This document shows, piece by piece, positions 43,914 to 56,240 of a stretch of 64,000 nt of DNA (position 1 is the first letter of the stretch; each line of letters opens with the position of its first letter). The notes beneath the pieces are model-generated. The model saw nothing but the letters and a program-made list of their open reading frames with translations, was not told the origin of the DNA and ran no database searches. This DNA is from Protula sp. h YS-2021 (lineage: Eukaryota; Annelida; Polychaeta; Sabellida; Serpulidae). The position numbers and the translations under genes are program-made. The DNA is taken from NCBI GenBank assembly GCA_949752745.1, contig OX457026.1, positions 42,997,239 through 43,061,238 of the forward strand, read 5' to 3'.

Positions 43914-44849
43914 TATGTCTCCCCCGCCCCCCAATCAGTCACGTGGAAAAAATTCCTGCTTAAAATATAACATTGGCGAGCCCAAAAAATTGAAAAAAAA
44001 ATCGCCAAAAATACATTTTTACAGAAAATGAATGAAGAAAAACTTCACAGTAAACATTTCCACTACATATGGGTTCTTCTTGCCATGTTTCAGCCAAATG
44101 GAACAAACTGTTTCGGAGATATCGCAACAATATGGCTCAAAAAGTAAAAATTAAAAAATTAAAAAACTCGCCAAAAATACATTTTCAATGGAAATGAAGA
44201 AAAACTTCGCAGCAAACATTTGCACTATAGGTGGGTTCTTCTTGCCACGTTTCAGCCTAATCCAACAAACCGTTTCGAAGATATCGCAACAATATGGCCA
44301 AAAAAGTTAAAAATAAAAAATTTAAAAATTCGCCAAAAATACATTTTCAGCGGAAATGAAGCCAAACTTCGCAGTAAACATTTGCACTATATGTGTGTTG
44401 TTCTTGCCAAGTTTCAGCCTAATCCAACAAACCGTTTCGGAGATATCGCAACAATATGGCCAAAAAAAGTTCAAATTCAAAAATTAAAAAATTCGCCAAA
44501 AATACATTTTTAGCGGACATGAAAAAAAACTTCGCAGTAAACATTTGCACTATATGTGTGTTGTTCTTGCCACGTTTCAGCCTAATCCAACAAACTGTTT
44601 TGGAGATATAGCCTGTCAAAGTGAAAAAAATTCGCGAAAACCCCCCCTATGTTCAAAAATTTGCCAAAAATAGAATTTTTGAGGAAACGAAAAAAAAAAA
44701 AATAACACGGGCATCATCTAGACATGTACCCCAATACGTATGTGTGTTTTGAGAAAAATCGACTCATTAATTTCATAAGAACTCACTGCGGACAGACGGA
44801 CGGACGGACACACCAAATGCTATATATGTCTCCCTCAGGGGGAGACATA
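43914..44849. mobile_element. Non-autonomous element with TATGTCTCCC termini and palindromic right end
   Basis: TATGTCTCCCCC at 43914 is inverted at the right border (GGGGGAGACATA ending 44849), and a second TATGTCTCCC just inside makes a hairpin (about 44824-44850). TA borders both ends. GACAGACGGACGGACGGACAC precedes the palindrome. The body has four units of about 160 bp with 'acatttgcactatatgtg', 'gccacgtttcagcctaatcc' and 'tttcggagatatcgcaacaatatgg'. Confidence 0.7.
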
Positions 44850-44865
44850 TAAAAAAACATGTCTC

Positions 44866-45811
44866 CCTACCCAAATTCACCGTTCTGTTATACCCACGTC
44901 CCATTTTTCATTTTACCGAAATTTTCCTGTTTTTGCAAATGTAATCAAAATTCACAAAGAAAAATTCAAAGAAAACATAAAATGCATCCCTCGCGTACTT
45001 CTTCACGCTGAGCTCAGCATTTTATTTAACCTAATCCCCTCTATGAGGACTGCACAACTTCTTGAAACCTAGGCATCAGAGATGCAAAGCCCTCAGCCAG
45101 CCTGAACATTCGAAACAAGGAAAATAGTAGGGTTGAAGGCCGGTCACAGGCTCATTTCAATCCTTTACACCGAAAAGAAAAAAAGGGTGGTAGTGCCTTA
45201 AGATGAACAAAAAACAATGAGAAAGTTGTTTACCATGAGAAAGTCCAGCTGAGCCACTGCCCTTGGTCGGATATGGCTGATAAGCAATACGGATCTTTAT
45301 TAGTCCATATACTAGCTATATCTGAAATATCTTAGTAATTGGTAAAGAATTGCAGGCTAGAGAAGTGTTCACAAGCCACATGTCACCAAACCTGATAATT
45401 GTAGAAATATGCAAATTTCAAAGTCCAGCTGAGCCACTGTCCTTGTTCGGGTATGTCTCATATACAATAGGGATCTTCATTGCTCCATACAATAGCTATG
45501 TCCGAAATATCTTAGTAATTGGTAAAAAAATTGTAGGCTAGAGAGTGTTCACAAGCCACATGTTAAGCGAACTTGACAATGGTACAAATAAGAAAATTTC
45601 CAAGTCCAACTGAGCCACTGTCCTTGGTCGGATATGGCTAATAAACAATAGGGATCTTCATCGGTCCATAGACAAACTATATTTAAAATATCTTAGCGCT
45701 CGGCAAAAAATTGCAGGCTAGAGCGTGTTCACAAGGTAAATTTTAACTGACGGACAGACGGACGGACACGGCCATAGCAATAGCCCTTAGCCATTTCATG
45801 ACTGAGGGCTA
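44866..45811. repeat. Tandem repeat of about 178 bp and TAGCCCT palindromic end
   Basis: Three units begin near 45243, 45421 and 45601 with 'aagtccarctgagccactg' and contain 'aatatcttagtaattgg'. The end is GACGGACAGACGGACGGACA followed by a stem TAGCCCTTAG ... CTGAGGGCTA (45781-45811) and poly-A. A possible left end AAGCCCTCAGCC lies at about 45093. Confidence 0.65.
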
Positions 45812-45869
45812 AAAAAATTTACTATGAGATCCAACTGAGCCACTGTCCTTGGTCCTGTTTCCGACGGAA

Positions 45870-46095
45870 GGCATTTTGGTGTCAAAATAGTACGCTGCTT
45901 GTCATAACACACAATATCAGATGACCCACTTTAAAACTGAAAGCTAGCTCCAGGTACTGCAACAACACTGCGAGCCGTGAGGTAATTACTAACAGATATG
46001 GAACAGCCTGGTAGCCACATGAAAACACGCTAATAACTGTAAGTGAGTAACGCACAAAAAGATCAAAATGTAAGAAATGACCGATAATTGTGCTG
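45870..46095. repeat. Dispersed repeat ('CCAGGTACTGC' family)
   Basis: Shares 'gatgacccactt', 'ccaggtactgcaacaac', 'tatggaacagc' and 'gataattgtgctgg' with 48370-48690 and 57600-57850, and in inverse with the ends of the 1.59-kb units. The LINE fragment starts right after it. Confidence 0.65.
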
Positions 46096-46565
46096 GATTT
46101 TGGATTACTGTAATGGTGTATTACTTGGGTTACCCAAGGTTCGATTGGACAAATTACAAAGTGTAATGAATGTCGTTGCGCGTTTGATCATCGGTACTCC
46201 TCGAGACGGAAGTATTAGTCAGGCGTTAAAGGATTTACTCTGGCTACCAGTCTGCTATCGCGTTCAGTTTTAACTTTCAAAGCCCTAAACGGTGATAGCA
46301 CCAGTTACATGTCTGAATTGCTTCAGCAATACGAACCGACACGACGGCTGAGGTCATAAGGACAAAAATGCTAACTATCCCAAATAGTCGAAGTAAAAGG
46401 GCATTCAGTGTTGCTGCACCGAGTAACTCGAATGCTCTACCATTTGATATAAGGAATTTAAAATCCGAGCCAGAGTTCAGAAAAAATTAAAGACCCACCT
46501 TTTTAGACTATTTTGTAGCCTATACTTGTATGCGCTTTACAAATGACCCTACTGATGATGATGAA
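46088..46565 (+). pseudogene. L2/CR1-like LINE, C-terminal reverse transcriptase fragment
   Basis: LDYCNGVLLGLP, DKLQSV, VARLIIGT, LKDLLWLPV, then in shifted frame LSELLQQYEPTRRLRS and RAFSVAAPSN are the characteristic end of L2/CR1-type ORF2 proteins. The frame is broken after RVQF by a deletion that is shared with the copy at 55829, and a TAA follows LRS. The 3' end runs into TGATGATGATG, a typical tail for this LINE group. Only the last part of ORF2 is present, so it is 5' truncated. Confidence 0.85.
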
Positions 46566-47480
46566 TGACATGCCACATTTGACAGAAATCCGGCTGGTAG
46601 AACTTGAGATACAGTGTTCACAATCATAGCGTGACCCACAGAATGACGGAGGGATGTCCAGACGGACGGACGTAAGTTTGATAGTTGCTTAAATGGGTTT
46701 GTATAACCAGGCTGTCTGTGTCTTGTCAATCATCCACATAGGCTGCTCGACCGAGGAAACAAGCAGCGCGTATTGCACCAGCTCAGACAGGCTTGAGACA
46801 CTAACTTTCATTTTAACTTGAAAAAACTTACAATGGCTGGATCAGCCTCTGTTCACATTTTTCCGCCATTATTTCCGGGGAAAGTCCCTCTTATTCAATG
46901 GGGTCACCGCTGTTAGATACATAGAATATATTAGATATATTATTGTTTTTAACAACAGCCATGTTAAGAAAAAACTTGAAAGCTCTTTTTTTTGCACTTT
47001 ACTGGTCTTGACGAAACTTATTAATTGTGGGGACACTGTCTCTTAATTTTGATTCCGGTTACCATTTTTCTGGACATACGAGATGATCCCAACTACTTTT
47101 CACGAAAGGAAACGGAAAAGCAAAAAATTACTCTAGACGAAAGAAATAAAAAAATAAAAGCAAAATGAACAATCAGCTTGCAAATACTAGCTAATTGGCT
47201 CGTAAGTTTGAACAGCTTTGCTTATGAAAGCCGCTCCGGTCCACATTCCACCGGTACCCCAATTTTTTCCCACGGATCCATATTTACCCACCGATTCCCT
47301 AATTTTTCAAAATTACATCTTTGAGTGCAGCATTGTCACTGGTGCCAAGACGTTGAAGGTAAGAGAAGGACACACCATGTTAAACATGACTCTTCCTGTT
47401 TATCTTTAACGTATAAGTGGCTGCTGACGTTGTACTTATGATCACGTGATTTTTGCATTTTTACATGGTCAGCATTAATG
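46566..47480. repeat. Segmental duplication, copy 1 (partner 56241-57125)
   Basis: Downstream of the LINE end, long stretches match 56241-57125, including 'ggctgtctgtgtcttgtcaatcatccacata', 'ttgaacagcttt' and 'agtggctgctgacg', with moderate divergence and indels. The LINE 3' parts belong to the same duplication. Confidence 0.8.
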
Positions 47481-48369
47481 GGGTTGAATGCGGTTGCCGG
47501 AGCATAAACAAACTAGAAATATGTCCGTTGGAACACGGATACCCCCAACAGACTGCCATATTGTTTGGGAAACAGGGACTCGTAGAAAAGCAATTACTTA
47601 GATATATTTTTCAACTACAAAAATTATAATTAACGTATTAGGCCATCCACGTGAAGGCTTAATAAAAACTCGGTATGAGAAATCCTGTGGAAAAATTCAA
47701 GTCCCACAGTGACCTTGAACAACCACGCAAGGTCAACAAAACCTAATCAGCTCTAGAAAATTATACATAAAAGCTCTATACCACGCCAATGCACACAATA
47801 TATGAGATTACATGTTTATATCAGAAACTTTCAATCGACAGCATTAATTTTTTTCCAATAACCACTTTTACCCCATTTGCCCAGCAGTTGGGTTGTATGT
47901 CACCTTTATCCAATTTTTGAAACAGGGGGTTACGTAATTTGACTTGCTGGTATTTCGATCCCCTTTGTCATTCATGTTTAGGCTTAGGTGTTTTATCTTG
48001 GTCTAGAAGGTGGTGATTTGAGAGGTTTTACTGTGGTCTTTTTTTCGGTTCTAGATGGTGGTCGCTAAAACAAGTTTTACTGTACGTCCTTTTTATCCCG
48101 GGTTCCAAATTGGTGATTACTGCAGTTTTACTTTACGTCTTTTTGTCCGAATCTTGAAGGTGGCAGTTACATAGAGGTTTTCTTCTTTTTTTTTTTTTTT
48201 GGCTAACCTTAACCCCCATCCCCCAGCTAAACTCTAAAGGCAACCCTAACACTTTTAGCCAACGTTACGGTAAACGTTTGTACACTAAGTGTACTTAGCC
48301 ATAAAGTATACCTTGTCTTCGTAAATTCTCATCGGTCAAAGCACTAGAAGCACATGACTCACCTCGGTG
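47481..48369. repeat. Dispersed repeats including inverted relative of 17703-18040
   Basis: 'ggtggtcgctaaaacaagttttactgtacgtc' units of about 60 bp at 47980-48230 are the reverse complement family of 17703-18040. The remainder is AT-rich and unassigned. Confidence 0.6.
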
Positions 48370-48690
48370 GGAGCATTTTAGCATCAAAATAGTGCGCTGC
48401 TTGTCATAACGCAAGATGACCCACTTAAAAAGTGAAAGCTTCTACCAGGTACTGCACAAACATTGCGAGCCGATGCGTAATTACTGCCATATATGGAACA
48501 GCTTGGCAGCCAAACGAAAACACGAGTAACGCACAAAAAGGTCAATTACACGAAATGTAGAGAAATGATCGATAATTGTGCTGCTAATGTTTTGAAGTAA
48601 GTCTTAAGCATGCGGGAACATTGGAGAATCTTCTGGAAAACGCTGATATCCCAAGCGTAGTTAATAACTATCCTCAGCTATCAACCGGGT
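48370..48690. repeat. Dispersed repeat copy ('CCAGGTACTGC' family)
   Basis: Direct relative of 45870-46095 and 57600-57850; here it continues past GATAATTGTGCTG without a LINE. Confidence 0.65.
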
Positions 48691-48803
48691 AGGCGGGATG
48701 ACAGGGGTGTGAGGGGGAGAATTAGACTCGGCGACTGCAAAATATATCACATAATACTATTCAGTCATTGGACCCTTTCTTACTTTTTTAACAGTTCAAT
48801 GTT

Positions 48804-48837
<34 letters not shown>

Positions 48838-49850
48838 AGGCGACTTATCAAAGGAATAATTACATCAAGCTTAAAGTCGATCCAAGATATCTTTACCCAC
48901 CACCGTCATACGCCGTTTTCTTTCGTTCTACTCCGGGCACATGTGACAGAATCTTTCGGAGATACCAAGCACCATTCCCACCAAGTTTCAACTTCCTCCG
49001 ATGTTCAGCGGCAAAGGTGTACACACAAAAGATTTTAATGTATGACGTCATACACCTTTCTTAACTTCGATATACCCGTCAAAAATTGACAGAAACGTCC
49101 GACTGAACCAAAGAACACCCATACAAAATTTTAAGTCGATTCTACTTTCCGTTATCGAGATATTTCATATACAAGGTCTTGTCCCAATTATATGCATATT
49201 TCACGTGTTCATTGCACTCGCGACAAAATTTGATAGAATCGGTCGGACCAACCATGCAATCCACCAAGTTTCAACTTTCTCTGATGTTAAGCGGCTGAGA
49301 AATCTCTTACATACAAGATTTTAACGTAATGACGACATACCCCTTCCTCAATTTCGCTATATCCATTAAAAAGTTGAAAGAACCGTCCAACTGATACAAG
49401 GAATACCCATATAAAATTCGAAGTCGATACCGCGTTCCGTTCCAAAATATTTTGCATACAAGATCTTGTTCATAATATATACATATTTTACGTAATGACG
49501 TCATACGCCGCACTGATTCATTGTACTCGCGACAAAATTTGAAAGGATCTTTAGGACTACCAACAATCCCACGAAGTTTGAATTTTCTCTAACGATCAGT
49601 GGCTGAGAAATTTCGCACACGAGAGTTTTACGTAACGACGTCATACACCTTCCCTAATAATGTGACATGCGTCAAAAGTTGATACAACCGTACGACCTAA
49701 CCAAGGAATAAAGAGATCAAGTTTGAAGTTGATCCGACTTTTCGTTCTCGAGATATCTTGCACAGAACATTTTGTTCACAACAGACTGACATACACACAC
49801 ACACACACACAGAACCTACAAACAGTATATGTCTCCCTAAGACATAATTC
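48691..49850. repeat. Dispersed repeat related to 24000-24840
   Basis: An A31-like tract is followed by units with 'ccaagtttcaactttctccgatgttcagcggc' and TGACGTCATAC (49043, 49497), a CA microsatellite and TATGTCTCCC ... AGACATA (49828-49846). Confidence 0.75.
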
Positions 49851-49982
49851 GATTGGTAGAAATTGAGATATAGTGTTCACAAACCATTTGGTATGGGAAA
49901 TCCCATGTAAAGTCCCGTAGTGATGTTGAACAACGGCGCATGTTCACTAAAACCTAATCAGCTGTAGAACAATCGACATAGA

Positions 49983-50215
49983 AGCTGGGGACCTGGGTGT
50001 CAACACTGACTCATCGCGTGATCTCGAAACTCACATAAACAAAATCTGTCAAACATGTTATTTTTACCCGTCCTGGATTGAGAAAATTCGTCACTTTTTT
50101 TACTTTTGAAGCCTGCAAATCTATCGTACAATGTTTAATTACCATACATTTGGATTACTGTAATGGTGTATTACTTGGGTTACCCAAGGTTCGATTGGAC
50201 AAATTACAAAGTGTA
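49983..50215 (+). pseudogene. LINE fragment, left half of an interrupted copy
   Basis: Reads LGVNTDSSRDLETHINKICQ, a region ending FYPSWIEKIRHFF, then after a frame change HLDYCNGVLLGLPKVRLDKL. It matches the same LINE as 46088-46565 and extends it about 160 bp upstream. It ends at AAAGTGTA, where 46165/46166 continues directly with ATGAATGTC. The missing continuation is at 55829. Confidence 0.85.
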
Positions 50216-50540
50216 ACTAGATGCTGTCAGAGAGCAGCAATATCCCCCGTGAAACCCTAAATATTACCCTTATGCAAATCCAAATATATTGCCTTTGGTT
50301 TCTGCCAAAATGCAATTGAAACTGTTCATAAATTCATGTTACCAGGTGAGCCGATGGGAGGCGCATCGTTTCAGTATAAAATGAAATACATGGAAGTTTA
50401 GATCGCTTTCTAAGGCTCATTGAAATACCATAATTGCTTTCACTAATAATTCGATTTTGCTATTTACATACATGTCAAGAGAAAAAGTTTCGGTTTCAGC
50501 ATACTTCCGGCGATAATGGCTTTTAAAGGGGACAATGAAA

Positions 50541-51474
50541 CAAATGCATTTCATTATATACCGTATGAAAATGCTATACGCATGAAATCGTGTAGCATTT
50601 CCAATCACCCGTATCATGACATATGACAACTGAAATTATAATTAGCTTTAGGATAAAAATCATTTAAAAATATTACTCACCTAATGCGCTTTAAGAACAA
50701 ATTAACGTCCGTTCATATAGTGGTGCCCACGAAGTCCACTCCGTTTGCATATATGTCGATTTATGACGATTTTCAAAAGCCTGTCATTTTGTCAATTTTG
50801 CTTCGATCAAACTGAAACCTTGACGTTGCACATCTTTATACCCTATATGTTGCCTATATGAAATATGAAAGCTGAATTATGCTTCGTTGATATAGAAGTG
50901 GTGTCCACAAAGTCCTTAGCTTGAACAGGGGACGGACGGACGGACGGATGGACGGACAGGCGGACGGACAATCTCAAACCTATATCCCTCCGTTTCACGG
51001 GGGATAACAAATGCATTTCATTATATACCGTATGAAAATGCTATACGCATGAAATCGTGTAGCACTTCCAATCACCCGTATCATGACATATGACAACTGA
51101 AATTATAATTAGCTTTAGGATAAAAATCATTTAAAAATATTACTCACCTAATGCGCTTTAAGAACAAATTAACGTCCGTTCATATAGTGGTGCCCACGAA
51201 GTCCACTCCGTTTGCATATATGTCGATTTATGACGATTTTTAAAAGCCTGTCATTTTGTCAATTTTGCTTCGATCAAACTGAAACCTTGACGTTGCACAT
51301 CTTTATACCCTATATGTTGCCTATATGAAATATGAAAGCTGAATTATGCTTCGTTGATATAGAAGTGGTGTCCACAAAGTCCTATACATGTGCACATATG
51401 TCTATTTTCGACGATTTTCAAAAGCCTGTCAATTTGTCAATTTTGCTTCGATCAAACTGAAACCTTAACGTTGC
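50541..51474. repeat. Direct duplication of 467 bp
   Basis: 50541-51007 and 51008-51474 both begin CAAATGCATTTCATTATATA and stay nearly identical for about 360 bp. The first copy ends with a GACGG tract and palindrome (50983-51006); the second continues into the 178-bp repeats. Confidence 0.9.
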
Positions 51475-51920
51475 ACATCTTTATACCCTATATTTTGCCT
51501 ATATGAAATATGAAAGCTGAATTATGCTTCGTTGATATAGAAGTGGTGTCCACAAAGTCCTATACATGTGCACATATGTCTATTTTCGACGATTTTCAAA
51601 AGCCTGTCAATTTGTCAATTTTGCTTCGATCAAACTGAAACCTTGACGTTGCACATCTTTATACCCTATATTTTGCCTGTATGAAATATGAAAGCTGAAT
51701 TATGCTTCGTTGATATAGAAGTGGTGTCCACAAAGTCCTATACATGTGCACATATGTCTATTTTCGACGATTTTCAAAAGCCTGTCAATTTGTCAATTTT
51801 GTCTCGATCAAACTGAAACCTTGACGTTGCACATCTTTATACCCTATATTTTGCCTGTATGAAATATGAAAGCTGAATTATGCTTCGTTAATATAGAAGT
51901 GGTGTCCACAAAGTCCTTAG
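51187..51920. repeat. 178-bp tandem repeat, four units
   Basis: AGTGGTGTCCACAAAGTCC recurs at intervals of exactly 178 bp from about 51366 on (51371, 51549, 51727 and 51905 by the same internal base). A more diverged first unit begins at about 51187. Confidence 0.92.
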
Positions 51921-52211
51921 CTTGAAGAGGGGACGGACGGACGGACGGACAGGCCAACGAGAGGTATCTTATGTGGTGGCTGCATTATGTGGTAGCACTT
52001 GATATGCCTGAAATGCATTTAAGTGGTAGGTCACGGACAAGATTATTTGAGAATAAAAAATACTTATGTGGTGGTTCATATTTGCCCGTGCCCTTGTGTC
52101 GTTCCCAGCAGGCGTCATGTCAATGTCAATAATGTTTATGCTTTGTGTGTGTCATTTGTAAATAAACGGAATTATTATGTGGCACTTTACTGTATAAAGA
52201 TACTTTACAAC

Positions 52212-55200
52212 TTATCTTTCACAACTGCGCATATTTATTTAACTTGCGTTGATGCGTGGTGCTTATTTTAGACCAGTGCGCATGTTTATTTAACTTGCGT
52301 TAATGCATGGTGCTTATTTTAGACCAGTGCGCATCTTTATTCAACTTGCGTTAATGCATGGTGCTTATTTTAGACCAGTGCGCATCTTTATTTAACTTGC
52401 GTTAATGCGTGGTTCGCCTTTGGAAAAACTGCGCATATTTTTTAACTTGCGTTGATGCGCGGTTCACATTTCGGATCACGGCGCATGTTTACTTAACTTG
52501 CGTCGATGTGCGGTTCACATTTCGGACCAGCGCGCATGTTTGGTTAACGTGCACTGATGCGCGATTTGTATTTCGGAAAACTGCGCATATCTATTTAACC
52601 TGCGTCAAACCGTGGTTCGCATTTTGAACCAGTGTGCATGTTCATTTAACTTGCGTCGATGCCCGATTCGTACTTCGGACCACTGCGCATGTTTATGCCA
52701 CTTACGTTGATGCGTGGTTCACAATTCGGACCAGTGCGCATGATTACATAACTTGCGTCGATGCGTGGTTTTTTTTCCCATATATAACGTGCGTTAATGC
52801 ATGGTGCTTATTTCGGAAACTGCGCATTTCTATTCAACTAGCGTCGATGTATGGTTCTTTTGTCGGACCAGTGCGCATGTTTATTTATCTCGCGTCGATG
52901 CGCGGTTCGCATTTCGGACTAGTGCGCAGGTTTGTTTAGCTTGCGTTGATGCGAGATTCACATTTTGGACCAATGCGCATGTTTCTTTTATTTGCGTTGA
53001 TGCACGGTTCTTATTTTAGACAAATGCGCATGTTTATTTAACTTGCGTTGATACGCGGTTCACATTTCGGACCAGTGCGCATGTTTCTTTTATTTGCGTT
53101 GATGCACGGTTCTTGTTTTAGACAAATGCGCATGTTTATTTAACTTGCATCAAATTTCGGACCAGTGCGCATATTTATTAAACTTGCGTCGATGCGCGGT
53201 TCGCATTTCGAAGCAGTGCGCATGTTTATTGAACTTGCGTCCATGCCCGTTTCGCATTTCGGACTAGTGCGCATGTTTATTCAACTTCGCTGATGAGCAT
53301 TTCGCATTTCGGACTAGTGTGCATGTTCATTTCGCTTGCGTTGGTGCGTAAATCACATTTCGGACAACTGCGCATGTTTATTTCACTTGCGTTAATGCGC
53401 GGTTCGCATTTGGAACCAGTGCGCATGTTTGTTTAACTTGCGTTGATGCGCGGTTCACATTTCGGACCAGTGCACATATTTATTTAACTTGCATCGATGC
53501 GCGGTTCGCATTTCGAACCACTGCGCATGTCTATTTACCTTGCGTCCATGTCCGGTTGCGCATTTCGAACCAGTGCGCATGTTTATTCAACTTCCGTTGA
53601 TGAGCGGTTCGCATTTCGGACTAGTGCGCATGTTCATTTAGCTTGCGTTGATGCGCGTTTCTTATTTTAGACCAGTGCACATGTTTATTTAACTTGCTTT
53701 GATGCCCGGTTCGCATTTCGGACCAGTGCGCATGTTTATTTAACTTGCGTTAATGCGCGGTTCGCATTTGGAACCAGTGCGCATGTTTGTTTAACTTGCG
53801 TTGAAACGCGGTTCACATTTCGGACCAGTGCGCATGATTACTTAACTTGCATCGATGCGTGGTTCTTTGTTCGGACCAGTGCACATATTTATTTAACTTG
53901 CGTCGATGCGCGGTTCGCATTTCGAACCAGTGCGCATGTTTATTTGTCTTGCGTCCATGTCCGGTTGCGCATTTCGAACCAGTGCGCATGTTTATTCAAC
54001 TTCCGTTGGTGCGTCGTTCAAATTTCGGACAACTGCGCATGTTTATTCAGCTTGCGTTGATGCGCGTTACTTATTTTAGACCAGTGCACATGTTTATTTA
54101 ACTTGCGTTGATGCCCGGTTGCGCATTTCGAACCAGTGCGCATGTTTATTCAACTTCCGTTGATGAGAGGTTCGCATTTTGGACTAGGGCGCATGTTCAT
54201 TTAGCTTGCGTTGATGCGCGTTTCTTATTTTAGACCAGTGCACATGTTTATTTAACTTGCGTCGATGCGCGGTTCGCATTTCGAACCAGTGCGCATGTTT
54301 ATTTGTCTTGCGTCCATGTCCGGTTGCGCATTTCGAACCAGTGCGCATGTTTATTCAACTTCCGTTGGTGCGTCGTTCAAATTTCGGACAACTGCGCATG
54401 TTTATTCAGCTTGCGTTGATGCGCGTTACTTATTTTAGACCAGTGCACATGTTTATTTAACTTGCGTTGATGCCCGGTTGCGCATTTCGAACCAGTGCGC
54501 ATGTTTATTCAACTTCCGTTGATGAGAGGTTCGCATTTTGGACTAGGGCGCATGTTCATTTAGCTTGCGTTGATGCGCGTTTCTTATTTTAGACCAGTGC
54601 ACATGTTTATTTAACTTGCGTTGATGCCCGGTTCGCATTTCGGACCAGTGCGCATGTTTATTTCACTTGCGTTAATGCGCGGTTCGCATTTGGAACCAGT
54701 GCGCATGTTTGTTTAACTTGCGTTGATGCGAGGCTCACATTTCGGACCAGTGCGCATGATTACTTAACTTGCATCGATGCGTGGTTCTTTGTTCGGACCA
54801 GTGCACATATTTATTTAACTTGCGTCCATCTCCGGTTGCGCATTTCGAACCAGTGCGCATGTTTATTCAACTTCCGTTGGTGCGTGGTTCACATTTCGGA
54901 CAACTGCGCATGTTTATTCAGCTTGCGTTGATGCGCGTTTCTTATTTTAGACCAGTGTACATGTTTATTTAACTTGCGTTGATGCCCGGTTCGCATTTCG
55001 GACCAGTGTGCATGTTTATTTCACTTGCGTTAATGCGCGGTTCGCATTTGGAACCAGTGCGCATGCTTGTTTAACTTGCGCTGATGCGCGGTTCACATTT
55101 CGGATCATGGCGCATGTTAACTTAAATTACGTCGATGCGCGGTTCACATTTCGGATCATGGCGCATGTTAACTTAAATTGCGTCGATGCGCGGTTCATAT

Positions 55201-55224
55201 TTCGGACCAGTGTGCATGTTTAAA
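52212..55224. repeat. 51-bp minisatellite array 2 (about 59 units)
   Basis: Same unit as 28384-29815. A higher-order repeat of about 359 bp (seven units) is visible: 53898-54250 recurs at 54257-54610 nearly identically, and partly from 54769. Repetitive open frames on the plus strand are by-products of the 17-codon period. Confidence 0.95.
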
Positions 55225-55252
55225 TAATAACCACACATTAACACAAGTTAAA

Positions 55253-55480
55253 TAAACGGATAAAATTGTAGGATAAGATTCATTTTGAGGTATTTTCTTC
55301 AAAAATTTCCCCTAAAATCAAAATTCAAGATCGAGTAAAAAAGCACAAGCCGTATGCCCGACCCATCTAGGTCTGCCTGATACTAGATACCAAAAATAAA
55401 TGAAATAGGATAAAAACTGTAGGAGGAAACGCACTTTGAAGTTTATTCTTCAAAAAATCCCCAAAAATACAAACATTGTC
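55253..55480. repeat. One to two units of the 150-bp family
   Basis: 'tgtaggataagattcattttgagg', 'aagcacaagccgtatgcccgaccc' and a following partial unit match 29840-31250. As there, they directly follow the 51-bp array. Confidence 0.85.
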
Positions 55481-55828
55481 CGCAGTGGGTGTATTCTTAA
55501 GATTCTCCCCACTCCACAGCGGGATTTAAACAAATGCTGCTCTCCTTATTTGCTTTAGAAATTAGCTTTATAGTTGTATTATTTTCCAACAGATGGTGTT
55601 ACAGGACAGTTGATCAACGGACTTTGACGGACTCCCTTATGTGGTTTGTTTTGTGCTCAATGGGTGCTTATGTGGCTACCTCATAAGAACCACCACATGG
55701 GGAAGAAAAACCACATAAGCGACCGATGTACCGAAAATCCACCACATAGCATAATCATTGTGGGCACGGACAGACGGACGGACGGACGGACAATCTCAAA
55801 CCTATATCCCTCCGTTTCACGGGAGATA

Positions 55829-56240
55829 ATGAATGTCGTTGCGCGTTTGATCATCGGTACTCCTCGAGACGGAAGTATTAGTCAGGCGTTAAAGGATTTA
55901 CTCTGGCTACCAGTCTGCTATCGCGTTCAGTTTTAACTTTCAAAGCCCTAAACGGTGATAGCATCAGTTACATGTCTGAATTGCTTCAGCAATACGAACC
56001 GACACGACGGTTGAGGTCACAAGGACAAAAGTTGCTAACTATCCCAAATAGTCGACGTAAAAGGGCATTCAGTGTTGCTGCACCGAGTAACTGGAATGCT
56101 CTACCGTTTGATATAAGGAATTTGAAATCCGAGCCAGAGTTCAGAGAAAATTAAAGACCCACCTTTTTAGACTATTTTGTAGCGCATACTTGTATGCGCT
56201 TTACAAATGTCCTTAATGATGATGATGATGATGATGATAA
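55829..56240 (+). pseudogene. LINE fragment, right half of the interrupted copy
   Basis: Begins exactly where the left half (50215) and the intact 46-kb copy predict, at ATGAATGTCGTTGCG. Encodes VARLIIGTPRDGSIS, LKDLLWLPV, then in another frame SELLQQYEPTRRLRSQGQK, RAFSVAAPSNWNALPF and IRNLKSEPEF. The frame loss after RVQF is shared with the 46-kb copy. The end is a (GATGAT)n tail at about 56215-56238. Confidence 0.87.

Larger units (their letters stand above)
51952..55768. mobile_element. Nested element with TATGTGGT subterminal repeats and a 51-bp array
   Basis: It interrupts the GACGG tract of the host element: GGACGGACAG precedes and CACGGACAG follows, so ACGGACAG may be an 8-bp target duplication (ambiguous in a repeat). 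Ends GCCAACGAGAGGTATCTTAT and GCCCACAATGATTATGCTAT (inverse) both lead into TATGTGGTGG after the same distance. Further TTATGTGGT copies point inward from both ends. No transposase is visible; the interior is mostly minisatellite. An 8-bp duplication with subterminal repeats would fit a hAT-type non-autonomous element. Confidence 0.55.
50216..55828. mobile_element. 5.6-kb insertion into the LINE, flanked by TA
   Basis: The 46-kb LINE copy gives the empty site, AAAGTGTAATGAATG. Here GTGTA (50211-50215) and ATGAATG (55829) are separated by 5.6 kb whose right border is a palindrome ending GGGAGATA. TATCCCCCGTGAAAC at 50241 is inverted at the right end (GTTTCACGGGAGATA), 25 bp inside the left LINE border. 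It includes a 467-bp duplication, 178-bp repeats and a nested element. Confidence 0.75.

Noticed and set aside
28384..55224. CRISPR-like arrays
   Set aside because: The units are contiguous, with no unique spacers, and the genome is an intron-bearing animal genome.
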